Shown: piece by piece, positions 8,412 to 17,151 of the stretch | Layout: the number at the start of each line of letters is the position of its first letter | Numbering within the stretch: the first letter of the stretch is position 1 | NCBI GenBank assembly: GCA_017519865.1 | Contig: JAFWRQ010000006.1 | Location: 1-57,789, forward strand | Direction: 5' to 3' | DNA length: 57,789 nucleotides | Origin: Bacteroidales bacterium | GTDB lineage: Bacteria > Bacteroidota > Bacteroidia > Bacteroidales > UBA932 | Made by a program: the position numbers and the translations under genes | The notes under the pieces: generated by a model | Database searches by the model: none | What the model was told of the DNA's origin: nothing | What the model saw: only the letters and a program-made list of their open reading frames with translations

Positions 8412-10571
8412 ATGAGAATCAATCACCTGGGCACAGCCTGCTGCGCCATCGCAATCCTCCTCACCACAATGGGATGCAACAAAAGACAAGACAATGAAAG
8501 CGGATACATCGGACCTTCCGACATCACGGTCGACGACGGCCGGATGAGTCCCGAGGTCCTGCTGTCCCTCGGACGGCTCTCCGACCCGCAGATCTCTCCC
8601 GACGGCACCAAGGTGCTCTACGGAGTCAGTTACACATCCATAGCCGACAACCGCAGTTGCCGAAACCTCTTCCTGAGCAATATCGATGGCACCGACAAGG
8701 TCCAGTTGACACGCTACGCAAAGAGCGTCTCGAATGCACGCTGGTCCCTTGACGGCAAGGAAATCTATTTCCTTCAGGGCGGACAGATCTGGAAGGCTCC
8801 GCTCCAGGGTTCCAAACTCGGCAAGAAAGTCAAGATAAGCGACGTTCCCGCCGGCATCAGCGAGTTCAAACTCTCTCCTACCCAGAGCAATATCCTGTAC
8901 ATCAGTTCAGTACACAGTGCGCTCCAGACCCCTGTCGACAGCGATCCCGCACTTGACAAGGCAGAGGCATACGCTACTGAAGACCTGATGTACCGCCACT
9001 GGGACCACTGGGTGACGGAAACCCCGCGTACCTATGTCGCCCCCTTCGCCGGTGCAATGATCACTCCCGACAACTCCTTCGACCTGCTTGGCGATGAGCC
9101 GTACGAACTCCCGACCGAGCCGTTCGGAGGTGCCGAACAGCTCACCTGGAGTCCGGACGGCCGCTTTGTCGCATATAGCTGCCGCAAGGCTGTCGGCAAG
9201 GAGTATGCATTCTCAACCGATACTGAGATCTATGTCTACTGCATCCTCACGGGAGAATGCAAGCGCATCGAGATGGACGGAGGCTACGACACCGACCCGG
9301 TCTGGTCCCCTGACGGCAAGCGCATAGCATGGCTCAGCATGGAGCGCCAGGGCTACGAGTCCGACAAATCCCGCATAATGGTGCAGGAGATCGCTATCGA
9401 CGGCAACCAGTTCTCGTTCGGCGAGCGCTGGGAACTGACCTCCGGTTTCAAGTACAACGCCGCCGGCCTGGTATGGGGCGAGAATAGCCACGAGCTGTAT
9501 TTCAACGCCCTTGCCGAAGGCCTCCAGGCCATCTACAGGGCCGATTTCGACGGTGATGCATGGAGCATCTGGCGCATCACCGGAGACAGCCTGTGGTACG
9601 ACTTCGACTCTCCCTGGGCCGTTGTGGAGAATGACGGCGTCCTCACGTTGCTCACGAGTTACTGCTCGATGGACTTCCCGAACGAACTCGTGGCCGTTCC
9701 TCTGGACGGAAGCGCCCCGAAGCGCATCACCCACGAAAACGACCGCATTCTCGGCCAGCTGGACGACCACCGCACCGAGATGCGCTATGTCAAGACCATA
9801 GACGGCAAGGACATGCTCACCTGGGTGCTCTATCCCCCGAAATTCGACGAGTCCAAAAAGTATCCGGCCATCGAGATCTGCCTCGGCGGCCCTCAGGGCA
9901 CCCTCAGCCAGGGCTGGTCGTACCGCTGGAACTACAGGCTGATGTGTTCCCAGGGCTATGTCGTCGTCCTGCCCAACCGCCGTGGAACCACCGCGTTCGG
10001 ACAGGAATGGTGCGAACAGATCTCAGGTGACTACAGCGGCCTGAACATCCAGGACTACCTCAGCGCCGCCCGTGACATCAAGGCAGAGCCCTTCATCGAC
10101 AAGATCGCAGCCTGCGGTGCCAGTTACGGCGGCTACTCCGTCTACTACCTTGCGGGAATGCACGAGAACACTTTCGACTGCTTCATCGCACACGCGGGCA
10201 TCTTCGACGAGGAGGCCCTGTACTATACCACGGAGGAAATGTGGTTCGCCGACTGGGACAACGGCGGCCTAGGTCGCGGCTATCTCAGCGGCTCGCCCTG
10301 GAGCGAGTTCCCCGAGGCCGTACGCCACTACGCCCACAACCCCAAACTGTTCGTGGAGAAATGGAACACCCCCATCCTCTGCATCCACGGAGGAATGGAC
10401 TTCCGTATCCCTTACACCCAGGGAATGGCTGCATTCAACTGCGCCCAGATGATGGGCGTTCCCTCCAAGCTCGTGGTGTTCCCGGAGGAGACCCACTGGA
10501 TCCTCCAGCCGCAGAACGCCCTCTACTGGCACAGGACCTATTTTGACTGGCTCGAAAGATGGATAAAGTAA
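8412..10571 (+). CDS. S9-family prolyl oligopeptidase-type peptidase, lipoprotein
   Basis: 719 aa. The lipoprotein signal ends in TMGC (Cys22), so the enzyme is anchored in a membrane facing the periplasm or surface. Residues of about 40-440 form a WD40/TolB-like beta-propeller (repeats such as WSPDGKRIAWLS and LSPTQSNILYIS). The C-terminal alpha/beta-hydrolase domain has the nucleophile in CGASYGG (Ser571), Asp663 in GGMDFRIP and His695 in EETHW, a full triad. Members cleave peptides, often after proline, from the N-terminus. The family includes DPP4-like and acylaminoacyl peptidases; the exact specificity is open. The gene lies within the recG operon, 4 nt before the phosphatase gene. Confidence 0.93.
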   Translation: MRINHLGTACCAIAILLTTMGCNKRQDNESGYIGPSDITVDDGRMSPEVLLSLGRLSDPQISPDGTKVLYGVSYTSIADNRSCRNLFLSNIDGTDKVQLTRYAKSVSNARWSLDGKEIYFLQGGQIWKAPLQGSKLGKKVKISDVPAGISEFKLSPTQSNILYISSVHSALQTPVDSDPALDKAEAYATEDLMYRHWDHWVTETPRTYVAPFAGAMITPDNSFDLLGDEPYELPTEPFGGAEQLTWSPDGRFVAYSCRKAVGKEYAFSTDTEIYVYCILTGECKRIEMDGGYDTDPVWSPDGKRIAWLSMERQGYESDKSRIMVQEIAIDGNQFSFGERWELTSGFKYNAAGLVWGENSHELYFNALAEGLQAIYRADFDGDAWSIWRITGDSLWYDFDSPWAVVENDGVLTLLTSYCSMDFPNELVAVPLDGSAPKRITHENDRILGQLDDHRTEMRYVKTIDGKDMLTWVLYPPKFDESKKYPAIEICLGGPQGTLSQGWSYRWNYRLMCSQGYVVVLPNRRGTTAFGQEWCEQISGDYSGLNIQDYLSAARDIKAEPFIDKIAACGASYGGYSVYYLAGMHENTFDCFIAHAGIFDEEALYYTTEEMWFADWDNGGLGRGYLSGSPWSEFPEAVRHYAHNPKLFVEKWNTPILCIHGGMDFRIPYTQGMAAFNCAQMMGVPSKLVVFPEETHWILQPQNALYWHRTYFDWLERWIK

Positions 10572-10575
10572 CAAT

Positions 10576-11844
10576 ATGAAAAGGCTCATTATCACCCTGC
10601 TGGCTTTCACGGCATTCCTGTGCGCCGGCGCCCAGAACTACAACGTACTCGACATCGTGCGTTCCGACCGCAGGCTCGTGTCAGGCTGCGAAGGACCCTA
10701 CCGCTTCGAAGAGACGGTGCAGACACCTGCTCCCAGGGGCTTCAAACCTTTCTATATCAGCCATTACGGCCGCCACGGTTCACGCTACGCGTGGAACGCC
10801 GGCACCTACACGACCATCCAGAGAGTGCTGGCTGCAGCGGCTTCAGTTGAAGCGCTCACTCCCCGCGGCATAAAGTTTTTCGGGGATTTCACGGCATTCT
10901 ACGAGGTACCTCTTATGAACGCCGGCGACCTGGTGGAACTCGGAGAGCAGCAGCATCGCGAGATCGCGAGAATGATGGTGAGGGACTTCCCCAAGGTCTT
11001 CGCCGACGGGGGCAAGGTCCTGGCCATGTCTTCCACGTCGCAGCGGGCAATCGTCAGCATGAACGCCTTCTGCGTGAGCCTCCAGAAATATGCCCCGAAG
11101 GTTGACATCGAAGGGAACTCCCTCCACACCAATATGCTGTTCATCAACCCCACCAGCGCTCCGAGGGAGATCCGTCAGCAACGGGAGGGCAATGTGCCCC
11201 TGCCGGAGACTCTCGAACAGTTCCGCAACAGGAAATACATCGTCGACGACGTTCTGAACCGCCTTTTCACCGATACCAGTTTCCTGGATGAAGTGGGAGG
11301 AAAGACTCAGTTCCTCTCGGAACTGGCGATGCTCTGGAGGGGTTACCACAACTACTGCGACGACGACTGGATGGAGGACATCTTCACACCGGAGGAGGCT
11401 CTTGCCTACTGGGAGGTCGACAACTACGACTGCTACGTCGGACACGGAGCACAGCGCTACCAGCAGATCCCGCTGGTTCTGGACATAGTCAACCGTGCCG
11501 ATGAGGCAATAGCCGGAAGCGGATATAAGGCCCATCTGCGTTTCGGTCACGATACCGTTGTCAACGCGGTATGCCCGCTGCTGAACATCGACGGCTGCGG
11601 CCAGATAGTCGACAAGGCCGACGACGTGAAGTACTGGTTCCAGAACTACGACACGCCGATGGCGGCCAACATCCAGTTCATCCTCTACCGCTCAAAGAGG
11701 GACTCGCGCATTCTTTTCAAGTTGCTGCGCAACGGCCACGAGGCCACCCTGCCCCAGCTGACTCCCGTCAGCGGGCCGTACTACGACTGGAACGACTTCA
11801 GGGCCTGGGTGCAGCGTCTCGACGCCGAGCACCCCGTCAGATAG
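10576..11844 (+). CDS. Histidine acid phosphatase, exported (MINPP/phytase-like)
   Basis: 422 aa with a cleavable signal peptide (MKRLIITLLAFTAFLCAGAQ). The catalytic motif is YGRHGSRY (His67 nucleophile, Arg66 and Arg70), the usual RHGxRxP with a Tyr in place of Pro. The proton donor motif is GHD (His325, Asp326), as in multiple inositol polyphosphate phosphatase and related branch-2 histidine phosphatases rather than HAE-type phytases. A periplasmic phosphomonoesterase acting on inositol phosphates or other phosphoesters is likely but the substrate is not proven. It starts 4 nt after the peptidase gene and ends 1 nt before hrpB. Confidence 0.88.
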   Translation: MKRLIITLLAFTAFLCAGAQNYNVLDIVRSDRRLVSGCEGPYRFEETVQTPAPRGFKPFYISHYGRHGSRYAWNAGTYTTIQRVLAAAASVEALTPRGIKFFGDFTAFYEVPLMNAGDLVELGEQQHREIARMMVRDFPKVFADGGKVLAMSSTSQRAIVSMNAFCVSLQKYAPKVDIEGNSLHTNMLFINPTSAPREIRQQREGNVPLPETLEQFRNRKYIVDDVLNRLFTDTSFLDEVGGKTQFLSELAMLWRGYHNYCDDDWMEDIFTPEEALAYWEVDNYDCYVGHGAQRYQQIPLVLDIVNRADEAIAGSGYKAHLRFGHDTVVNAVCPLLNIDGCGQIVDKADDVKYWFQNYDTPMAANIQFILYRSKRDSRILFKLLRNGHEATLPQLTPVSGPYYDWNDFRAWVQRLDAEHPVR

Positions 11845-11845
11845 G

Positions 11846-14356
11846 ATGGACATCTCCAGGGTGATGGAGCGGGCGGGAAAACTGCCCGTGGCAGAGATCG
11901 CCGGCACCGTGGGCGCGCTGCTCGGAGAGCACGCGTGCCTGGTGGTGACGGCCCCGCCCGGCGCGGGCAAGTCCACGCTGCTGCCCATCACGATACTGGA
12001 AGATTTGAGTGAAGGAAAGATCCTGATGCTCGAGCCCAGGCGCCTGGCTGCCAGGCAGATAGCGGAGCGGATGGCCTGGCTGCTCGGGGAGCCCGTAGGG
12101 CGCACCTCCGGCTACCGCATCCGGTTCGAGTCCAAAGTCTCGTCATCAACTCGTATCGAAGTACTTACGGAGGGCATCCTCACCAGGATGATCGAGGAAG
12201 ACCCTACGCTGGAAGGCGTTTCAGCCGTCATCTTCGACGAATTCCACGAAAGGAGCCTCAACAGCGACCTCGCCCTTGCACTGACCCGTGAAACGCAGTC
12301 CCAACTTAGGCCGGACCTGAAGATAGTCATAATGTCCGCCACCATCGACACGGATACGGTCTGCAGGGAACTCGATGCACCCCTCGTGGAAGGCAAGGGA
12401 AAGATGTTTCCGGTGCAGATCATTTCCGAGGAGCCGGAGGCTACGGAGGCGAACGCCGCCGAAGCTGTGGCGCGCGCCGTCAGGAAAGCGCACCGGGAGC
12501 AGGAAGGCGACATACTGGCCTTCCTGCCCGGCGAGGCGGACATCCGGCGCTGCGTGGATCTTCTCGGCGAGACGCTCGGCGGCACGGAGGTTCATCCCCT
12601 ATACGGTATGCTGCCACCGGAGGCACAGCGCAGGGCAATCGCTCCAGGTGCAAACCGGAAAGTCGTCCTGGCAACCCCAATAGCAGAGACATCCCTCACC
12701 ATTGAGAACGTACGCATAGTCGTAGACTCCGGCCTGTGCCGCAAACCGGTATTCGACCCGCAGAGCGGGCTGAGCCGGCTGGAGACGGTGCGCATCAGCC
12801 GGGACATGGCCCGGCAGCGCACCGGTCGCGCCGGCCGCGTAGCCCCGGGCGTCTGCTACCGGCTATGGGGCCCAGGCACAGAAGCCCGTATGGAAGAGAA
12901 CCGCAAACCGGAGATTCTCGAAGCGGACCTGTCGCAGACGATGCTGTCAATAGCCTCCTGGGGTGGCGGAGAAGCGGAGTCTATGCCATGGCTTACTCCG
13001 CCTCCGGCAGCCGCCCTGAGGCAGGCCCGCGGCCTGCTGGCGACCCTGGGCGCCGTCGGCGAAGGCGGCATCACCGCCATAGGCCGAAGGATGGCCGCAC
13101 TCCCCTGCCATCCCCGCATATCGCACATGCTCGTCAAAGCGCAAAATCCTGAAGAGAAGGCACTTGCCGCCGATATTGCAGCATTGCTCGAAGAGAAGGA
13201 CCCTATGGCACTGGATAATGCCGGGACCGATATGGGAGCACGGGTCTCCGCCCTGCGCCGGGCCCGGCGCGAACACCGTGAAGGCCGCGCCTGGGGGCGC
13301 ATCGCCCGAGTCGCCGAACAATACAGGAGCCTTACAAGATGCGCCGAAGACAATACCGATCCCGACCCGTATTCCATCGGAACCCTGGTCGCGGCAGCCT
13401 ATCCGGAAAGGATAGCCAAAGCGCATCAGGACGGCTGCGGCCGCTTCCTGCTCGCCTGCGGCGACATGGCGTTCACGGACAGGGATGACCCGATGTCCGC
13501 ATATGAATGGCTTGCCGTCGCAAGCCTCAACGTCCGCGAGGGCGCCGACGGGCGCATCTTCCTGGCAGCTCCTCTTGACCCGGACGACCTCGGCGATATG
13601 CGCACGGAGCGCGATAACGTAGCCTGGGACAGCCGGCGCGGCACAGTCGTCGCCCAGCGCGAAACGCGTATCGGCGGACTCGTCGTAGCCGCGCGCCCCA
13701 TCAGCGACATCCCCCGCGAAAAGGTAGACCGCATCATCTGCGAAGCGGCTGCGCGCGACGGCCGCAGCATGCTGGACTTCTCCGACGAGGTCGGAAACCT
13801 CCAGCGCCGCGTCGCCGCCGTCGCCGCCTGGCATCCGGAACTCGGTCTTCCCGACCTTTCCACCGACTCCGTCCTTAAGCGTGCAAACGAATGGCTCCAG
13901 CCTTTCCTCGGCAAAGCCATAAGCACTCAGGAACTCAAGAAGATAGACTTGATGCAAGCCCTATGGACGCTGTTGGACTACACCCAGCAGCAGGCCGTCG
14001 AGAGGCTAGCGCCTTCGCACATCGCCGTCCCTACGGGCAGCCGCATACGCGTGGAGTACCGCCAGGGGGCGGAACTCCCCGTCCTGCGCGTCCGCCTTCA
14101 GGAGTGCTTTGGCCTTACCGACACCCCAAAGGTGGACGACGGCCGGCGCCCCGTCCTGATGGAACTGCTCTCCCCCGGCTTCAAGCCAGTCCAGCTGACG
14201 CAGGACCTGCACAGTTTCTGGGAGAACACGTATTTCGAAGTTAGGAAAGAACTCCGCCGCCGCTATCCAAAACACTCCTGGCCGGACAACCCTCTTGAAG
14301 CCCCCCCTGTCCGCGGCACCGGCCGCCATCCTACAAACACCGCAGCACCCAAATAA
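11846..14356 (+). CDS. hrpB: ATP-dependent helicase HrpB
   Basis: 836 aa, the normal length. This is a DEAH-box helicase of the HrpA/HrpB group. Walker A is APPGAGKS (Lys42), motif II is the HrpB-type DEFH within IFDEFHERSLNSDLALAL, motif III is MSATID, motif VI is RQRTGRAGRVAPGVCYRL, and the C-terminal HrpB-specific domain ends with HSWPDNPLEAPP, a typical ending. Its cellular RNA substrate is not well established even in model bacteria. It is the last gene of the recG operon and starts 1 nt after the phosphatase stop. Confidence 0.96.
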   Translation: MDISRVMERAGKLPVAEIAGTVGALLGEHACLVVTAPPGAGKSTLLPITILEDLSEGKILMLEPRRLAARQIAERMAWLLGEPVGRTSGYRIRFESKVSSSTRIEVLTEGILTRMIEEDPTLEGVSAVIFDEFHERSLNSDLALALTRETQSQLRPDLKIVIMSATIDTDTVCRELDAPLVEGKGKMFPVQIISEEPEATEANAAEAVARAVRKAHREQEGDILAFLPGEADIRRCVDLLGETLGGTEVHPLYGMLPPEAQRRAIAPGANRKVVLATPIAETSLTIENVRIVVDSGLCRKPVFDPQSGLSRLETVRISRDMARQRTGRAGRVAPGVCYRLWGPGTEARMEENRKPEILEADLSQTMLSIASWGGGEAESMPWLTPPPAAALRQARGLLATLGAVGEGGITAIGRRMAALPCHPRISHMLVKAQNPEEKALAADIAALLEEKDPMALDNAGTDMGARVSALRRARREHREGRAWGRIARVAEQYRSLTRCAEDNTDPDPYSIGTLVAAAYPERIAKAHQDGCGRFLLACGDMAFTDRDDPMSAYEWLAVASLNVREGADGRIFLAAPLDPDDLGDMRTERDNVAWDSRRGTVVAQRETRIGGLVVAARPISDIPREKVDRIICEAAARDGRSMLDFSDEVGNLQRRVAAVAAWHPELGLPDLSTDSVLKRANEWLQPFLGKAISTQELKKIDLMQALWTLLDYTQQQAVERLAPSHIAVPTGSRIRVEYRQGAELPVLRVRLQECFGLTDTPKVDDGRRPVLMELLSPGFKPVQLTQDLHSFWENTYFEVRKELRRRYPKHSWPDNPLEAPPVRGTGRHPTNTAAPK

Positions 14357-14375
14357 TTGACAATCAACAAAATCG

Positions 14376-14413
14376 TATAGTCGCCCAACCAGAAACAGGT
14401 GGTAGCGACTATA
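14376..14413. repeat. Perfect 9-bp inverted repeat (TATAGTCGC / GCGACTATA)
   Basis: Arms at 14376-14384 and 14405-14413 enclose a 20-nt loop. It lies just after hrpB, at the edge of the AT-richer segment. It has no T-tract on the plus strand, so it is not an obvious terminator for hrpB. Confidence 0.6.
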
Positions 14414-14529
14414 TTAATGCCTTGATTCACAGGCAGTGACGTGCCGCGCGTCATGTCCCCATCCCCGCGCTTCATACCTCTACATTGAAATGGACCTTGT
14501 TTGGACCTGATGGCAAACTAAAAAGGGAC

Positions 14530-14537
14530 TACTTTTG
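14530..14537 (+). promoter_or_regulatory. -7 promoter box and leader for the small peptide/fimbrillin operon
   Basis: TACTTTTG. The predicted leader up to 14595 contains a small hairpin (GGAGT at 14546-14550, ACTCC at 14557-14561). The nearest upstream TTTG is 26 nt away, longer than usual. Confidence 0.45.
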
Positions 14538-14595
14538 TGACCGTGGAGTCCTGGCACTCCTGAGTTTTCAACGTTTAATGTCAATTGCATTACAA

Positions 14596-14718
14596 ATGAA
14601 CCAAGAAGACAAAAAGGCCTATGAGGTTCCTCAAGCTGAGTATATCCTGGTCGTCCCTAAGTCCATACTTATGACTTCCGATGAAAACGAACCTATCATA
14701 CCCGGTCCTGATTATTAG
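14596..14718 (+). CDS. Small 40-aa protein upstream of a surface lipoprotein
   Basis: MNQEDKKAYEVPQAEYILVV begins a 40-residue peptide ending in PIIPGPDY. It has no signal peptide and no Cys. I take ATG 14596 rather than the longer frame from 14485 because the promoter box at 14530-14537 lies inside that longer frame. Short proteins of the form (K)xYExPxxExI-V-n-S are, from general knowledge, frequent just upstream of exported proteins in Bacteroidales, with no established function. It is followed after 30 nt by the fimbrillin-like lipoprotein gene, so the two are probably co-transcribed. A leader peptide or a small secreted factor are both possible; neither can be shown here. Confidence 0.6.
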   Translation: MNQEDKKAYEVPQAEYILVVPKSILMTSDENEPIIPGPDY

Positions 14719-14748
14719 AAGCACTCAAAATACTAATCACAAATAACA

Positions 14749-17070
14749 ATGAAAGGATATCGTTTGATTCCTGTCGCCCTGGCAATGCTGGCGGCAGGCA
14801 GTTGTTCCATTGAAAATCCCGATACACACTTTGACAACGCATTCGTCTATGGCGAGGAAATGACATTTACGGCAGGGTTCGCTGCACCTGACACAAAGAC
14901 TGAAATGCACGGAGAATCCGCTATATGGTGGACACCCGGTGATGAAATCTGCATCTGGTTCGGTTCATCCGGCGAAGGAAACCGCTTCATATCCCAGGAA
15001 ACTGAATCCACAAACAAGGCCCGCTTCAATGGAACAATTTCCGCTTTCACAGGTGTTAATGAAGGTGGAGAGCAGAACTATTTCTGGGCGGTCTATCCCT
15101 ATGAATCTGCCATTAGTTTCGATGGCTGTTCCGTCGTAGCAAGACTGGCAGAACAGCAGATTGCTAAGGCCGGTTCTTTTGAAACCAACACCAACGTCAC
15201 GTTGGCAAAATCGACAGGTTTGTCATTGTCTTTCTACAACATATGCTCCGGTATCCGTTTTTCAGTAACACATGAAGGCATTAAATCCGTGACTTTTCGC
15301 GGAAACAATAATGAAGACATAGCCGGCACATTCCGAGTCTCTATGGGTGAAAACGGAAAGCCAACGACCCCTGAAGTAATAAATGGAAAGAAAGAGATAA
15401 TACTCAGTGTTCCAAATGGAGGGACGTTTGAGGTCGGTCCTCTATATTATATTGAGATCCTCCCTCAGACCTTGACGAAAGGCTTTACTATGACATTCAC
15501 CACTGAGACGGCGTCCGGAAGTCGTTCAATAGATGTAAGTGCACCGTTTGAGAGAAGCGTTTTCAGTAGTGGACTCGATTTCGACCAAACCATATCGTTC
15601 ATCCCCTTCATTTCTTATGAAAGGCCTGAATTAGTTGATCTTGGCCTAAGTGTAAAATGGGCGACATGGAATATCGGAGCGACAAAGCCGGAAGAGTTGG
15701 GAGACTATTTTGCCTGGGGAGAGTTACAACCTAAGAACAACTATTCCTGGTCCAATTACCGATTCGGTTCGTCGAGAAGCTTAACAAAGTATTGCTATAA
15801 TGCCGACTATGGAGCTAATGGCTTTACAGACATGAAGTATGAATTAGATCCAGAGGACGATGTCGCTTATATCAACTTCGGGGAGAACTGGAGGATACCT
15901 TCAAGAGACATGTTGATCGAGTTATTGGACAATTGCTCATGGTCATGGAAAACCGTAAATAAAGTAAAAGGATATCAAATCACAAGTAAGATAAACGGGA
16001 ACAGTATCTTCATGCCTGCATCTGGATATTATTCAGGGAGCGTAATTTCACTTGAATCCGAACTCGACTACTGGATGTCAAGTCTATACTCCAATAATAG
16101 TGCATATGTCATTTCTGTTACTACATCCTCATCTTCCAAGCCAGGAGAATACAACTACATAAGCCGAAGCGCCGGTTTACAGATCCGTCCAGTGTACGGG
16201 AACTCTATCCCTGTTGAAAGTATCTCTATGGTCAAATCACAGATTACACTTCCGGTTTCGAGTTCTTGTAAATTGGATGCTGAGATCTATCCTTCCAATG
16301 CTACGAATAAGCGTCTTTCATGGTCATCAAGCAAGTCATCCGTAGCTAAGATAGATTCAAAAGGTGTTGTCACGGCTGTCGCAGAAGGAACGGCTATCCT
16401 TAAAGCGACGTCTGAGGATGGTGGTCTTGTCGCTACATGTGGCATTACAGTTACAAACGAGGACCCCACTCCTACCCCAGTCGATCTTGGGCTATCAGTT
16501 AAATGGGCATCCAAGAATGTCGGAGCAATCCTTCCAGAGGACTTTGGATCTTATTTTGCATGGGGAGAGATTGAGACGAAACAAGCATATTCATGGGGCA
16601 ACTATAAATGGGGGACCGGCACGGAGTATCATTTCACTAAGTACAACTATGATAACTATTATGGCGATATCATAGATAACCAAAAAGTACTTTTAAGTGA
16701 CGATGATATCGCGACTCAGAAATATGGTGGAAGATGGCATATCCCTACATATTCTGAAATGAATGAACTGGTCACGAAATGTGACTGGGAACATACTACT
16801 GTAAACGGAGTCAATGGTTTTCTCATAAAAAGCAGAAAGAATACAAACAGTATTTTCTTACCCCTTGCCGGTCATAAGACCGACATGGATTATGTTTTCA
16901 CCAACTTTTCAGGAGATTATTGGTCATCTTCCCTCTTGACTCCAACGATACAGCCGGATGGTGGCAGCCCAATGTATGGTTGCGCATTTGTGAATTTATG
17001 TGAAGGCTGGATTAACATAGAGGGATTTTTCCGAACCAATGGGTTACCTGTCCGGGCAGTGTATAAATAG
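14749..17070 (+). CDS. Modular surface lipoprotein: fimbrillin-like, two Fib_succ_major-type modules, BIG2 domain
   Basis: 773 aa. The lipobox is AAGSC (Cys19). Residues of about 35-290 are a fimbrillin-like beta-sandwich (AIWWTPGDEICIWF, later IEILPQTLTKGFTMTF). Then come two copies of a module opening with VDLGLSVKWA, at about 297-490 and 583-773; each has FAWGE, a W-x-IP motif (NWRIPS, RWHIPT) and ends with RPVYG or RAVYK, the pattern of the Fibrobacter succinogenes major paralogous domain. Between them is a BIG2 Ig-like domain of about 80 residues (SWSSSKSSVAKIDSKGVVTA). A surface-exposed adhesin or pilus-associated role is inferred. Base composition is clearly AT-richer than all neighbours, suggesting transfer. 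Confidence 0.85.
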   Translation: MKGYRLIPVALAMLAAGSCSIENPDTHFDNAFVYGEEMTFTAGFAAPDTKTEMHGESAIWWTPGDEICIWFGSSGEGNRFISQETESTNKARFNGTISAFTGVNEGGEQNYFWAVYPYESAISFDGCSVVARLAEQQIAKAGSFETNTNVTLAKSTGLSLSFYNICSGIRFSVTHEGIKSVTFRGNNNEDIAGTFRVSMGENGKPTTPEVINGKKEIILSVPNGGTFEVGPLYYIEILPQTLTKGFTMTFTTETASGSRSIDVSAPFERSVFSSGLDFDQTISFIPFISYERPELVDLGLSVKWATWNIGATKPEELGDYFAWGELQPKNNYSWSNYRFGSSRSLTKYCYNADYGANGFTDMKYELDPEDDVAYINFGENWRIPSRDMLIELLDNCSWSWKTVNKVKGYQITSKINGNSIFMPASGYYSGSVISLESELDYWMSSLYSNNSAYVISVTTSSSSKPGEYNYISRSAGLQIRPVYGNSIPVESISMVKSQITLPVSSSCKLDAEIYPSNATNKRLSWSSSKSSVAKIDSKGVVTAVAEGTAILKATSEDGGLVATCGITVTNEDPTPTPVDLGLSVKWASKNVGAILPEDFGSYFAWGEIETKQAYSWGNYKWGTGTEYHFTKYNYDNYYGDIIDNQKVLLSDDDIATQKYGGRWHIPTYSEMNELVTKCDWEHTTVNGVNGFLIKSRKNTNSIFLPLAGHKTDMDYVFTNFSGDYWSSSLLTPTIQPDGGSPMYGCAFVNLCEGWINIEGFFRTNGLPVRAVYK

Positions 17071-17137
17071 CCTTGGCGTAAGCGACCGGTGAAATATTAT
17101 GGTACGGTTTATCGTTGGGAATTGCGCCGCATTTCGG

Positions 17138-17145
17138 TATATTTG
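17138..17145 (+). promoter_or_regulatory. -7 box directly before the LRR lipoprotein start
   Basis: TATATTTG is separated from ATG 17152 by only 6 nt, predicting an almost leaderless mRNA. Confidence 0.55.
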
Positions 17146-17151
17146 CATAAT

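Noticed and set aside
14263-14475. 70-codon minus-strand frame over the hrpB end and inverted repeat
   Set aside because: It includes a hydrophobic stretch but is mostly antisense to hrpB, has no promoter box and is explained by the repeat.
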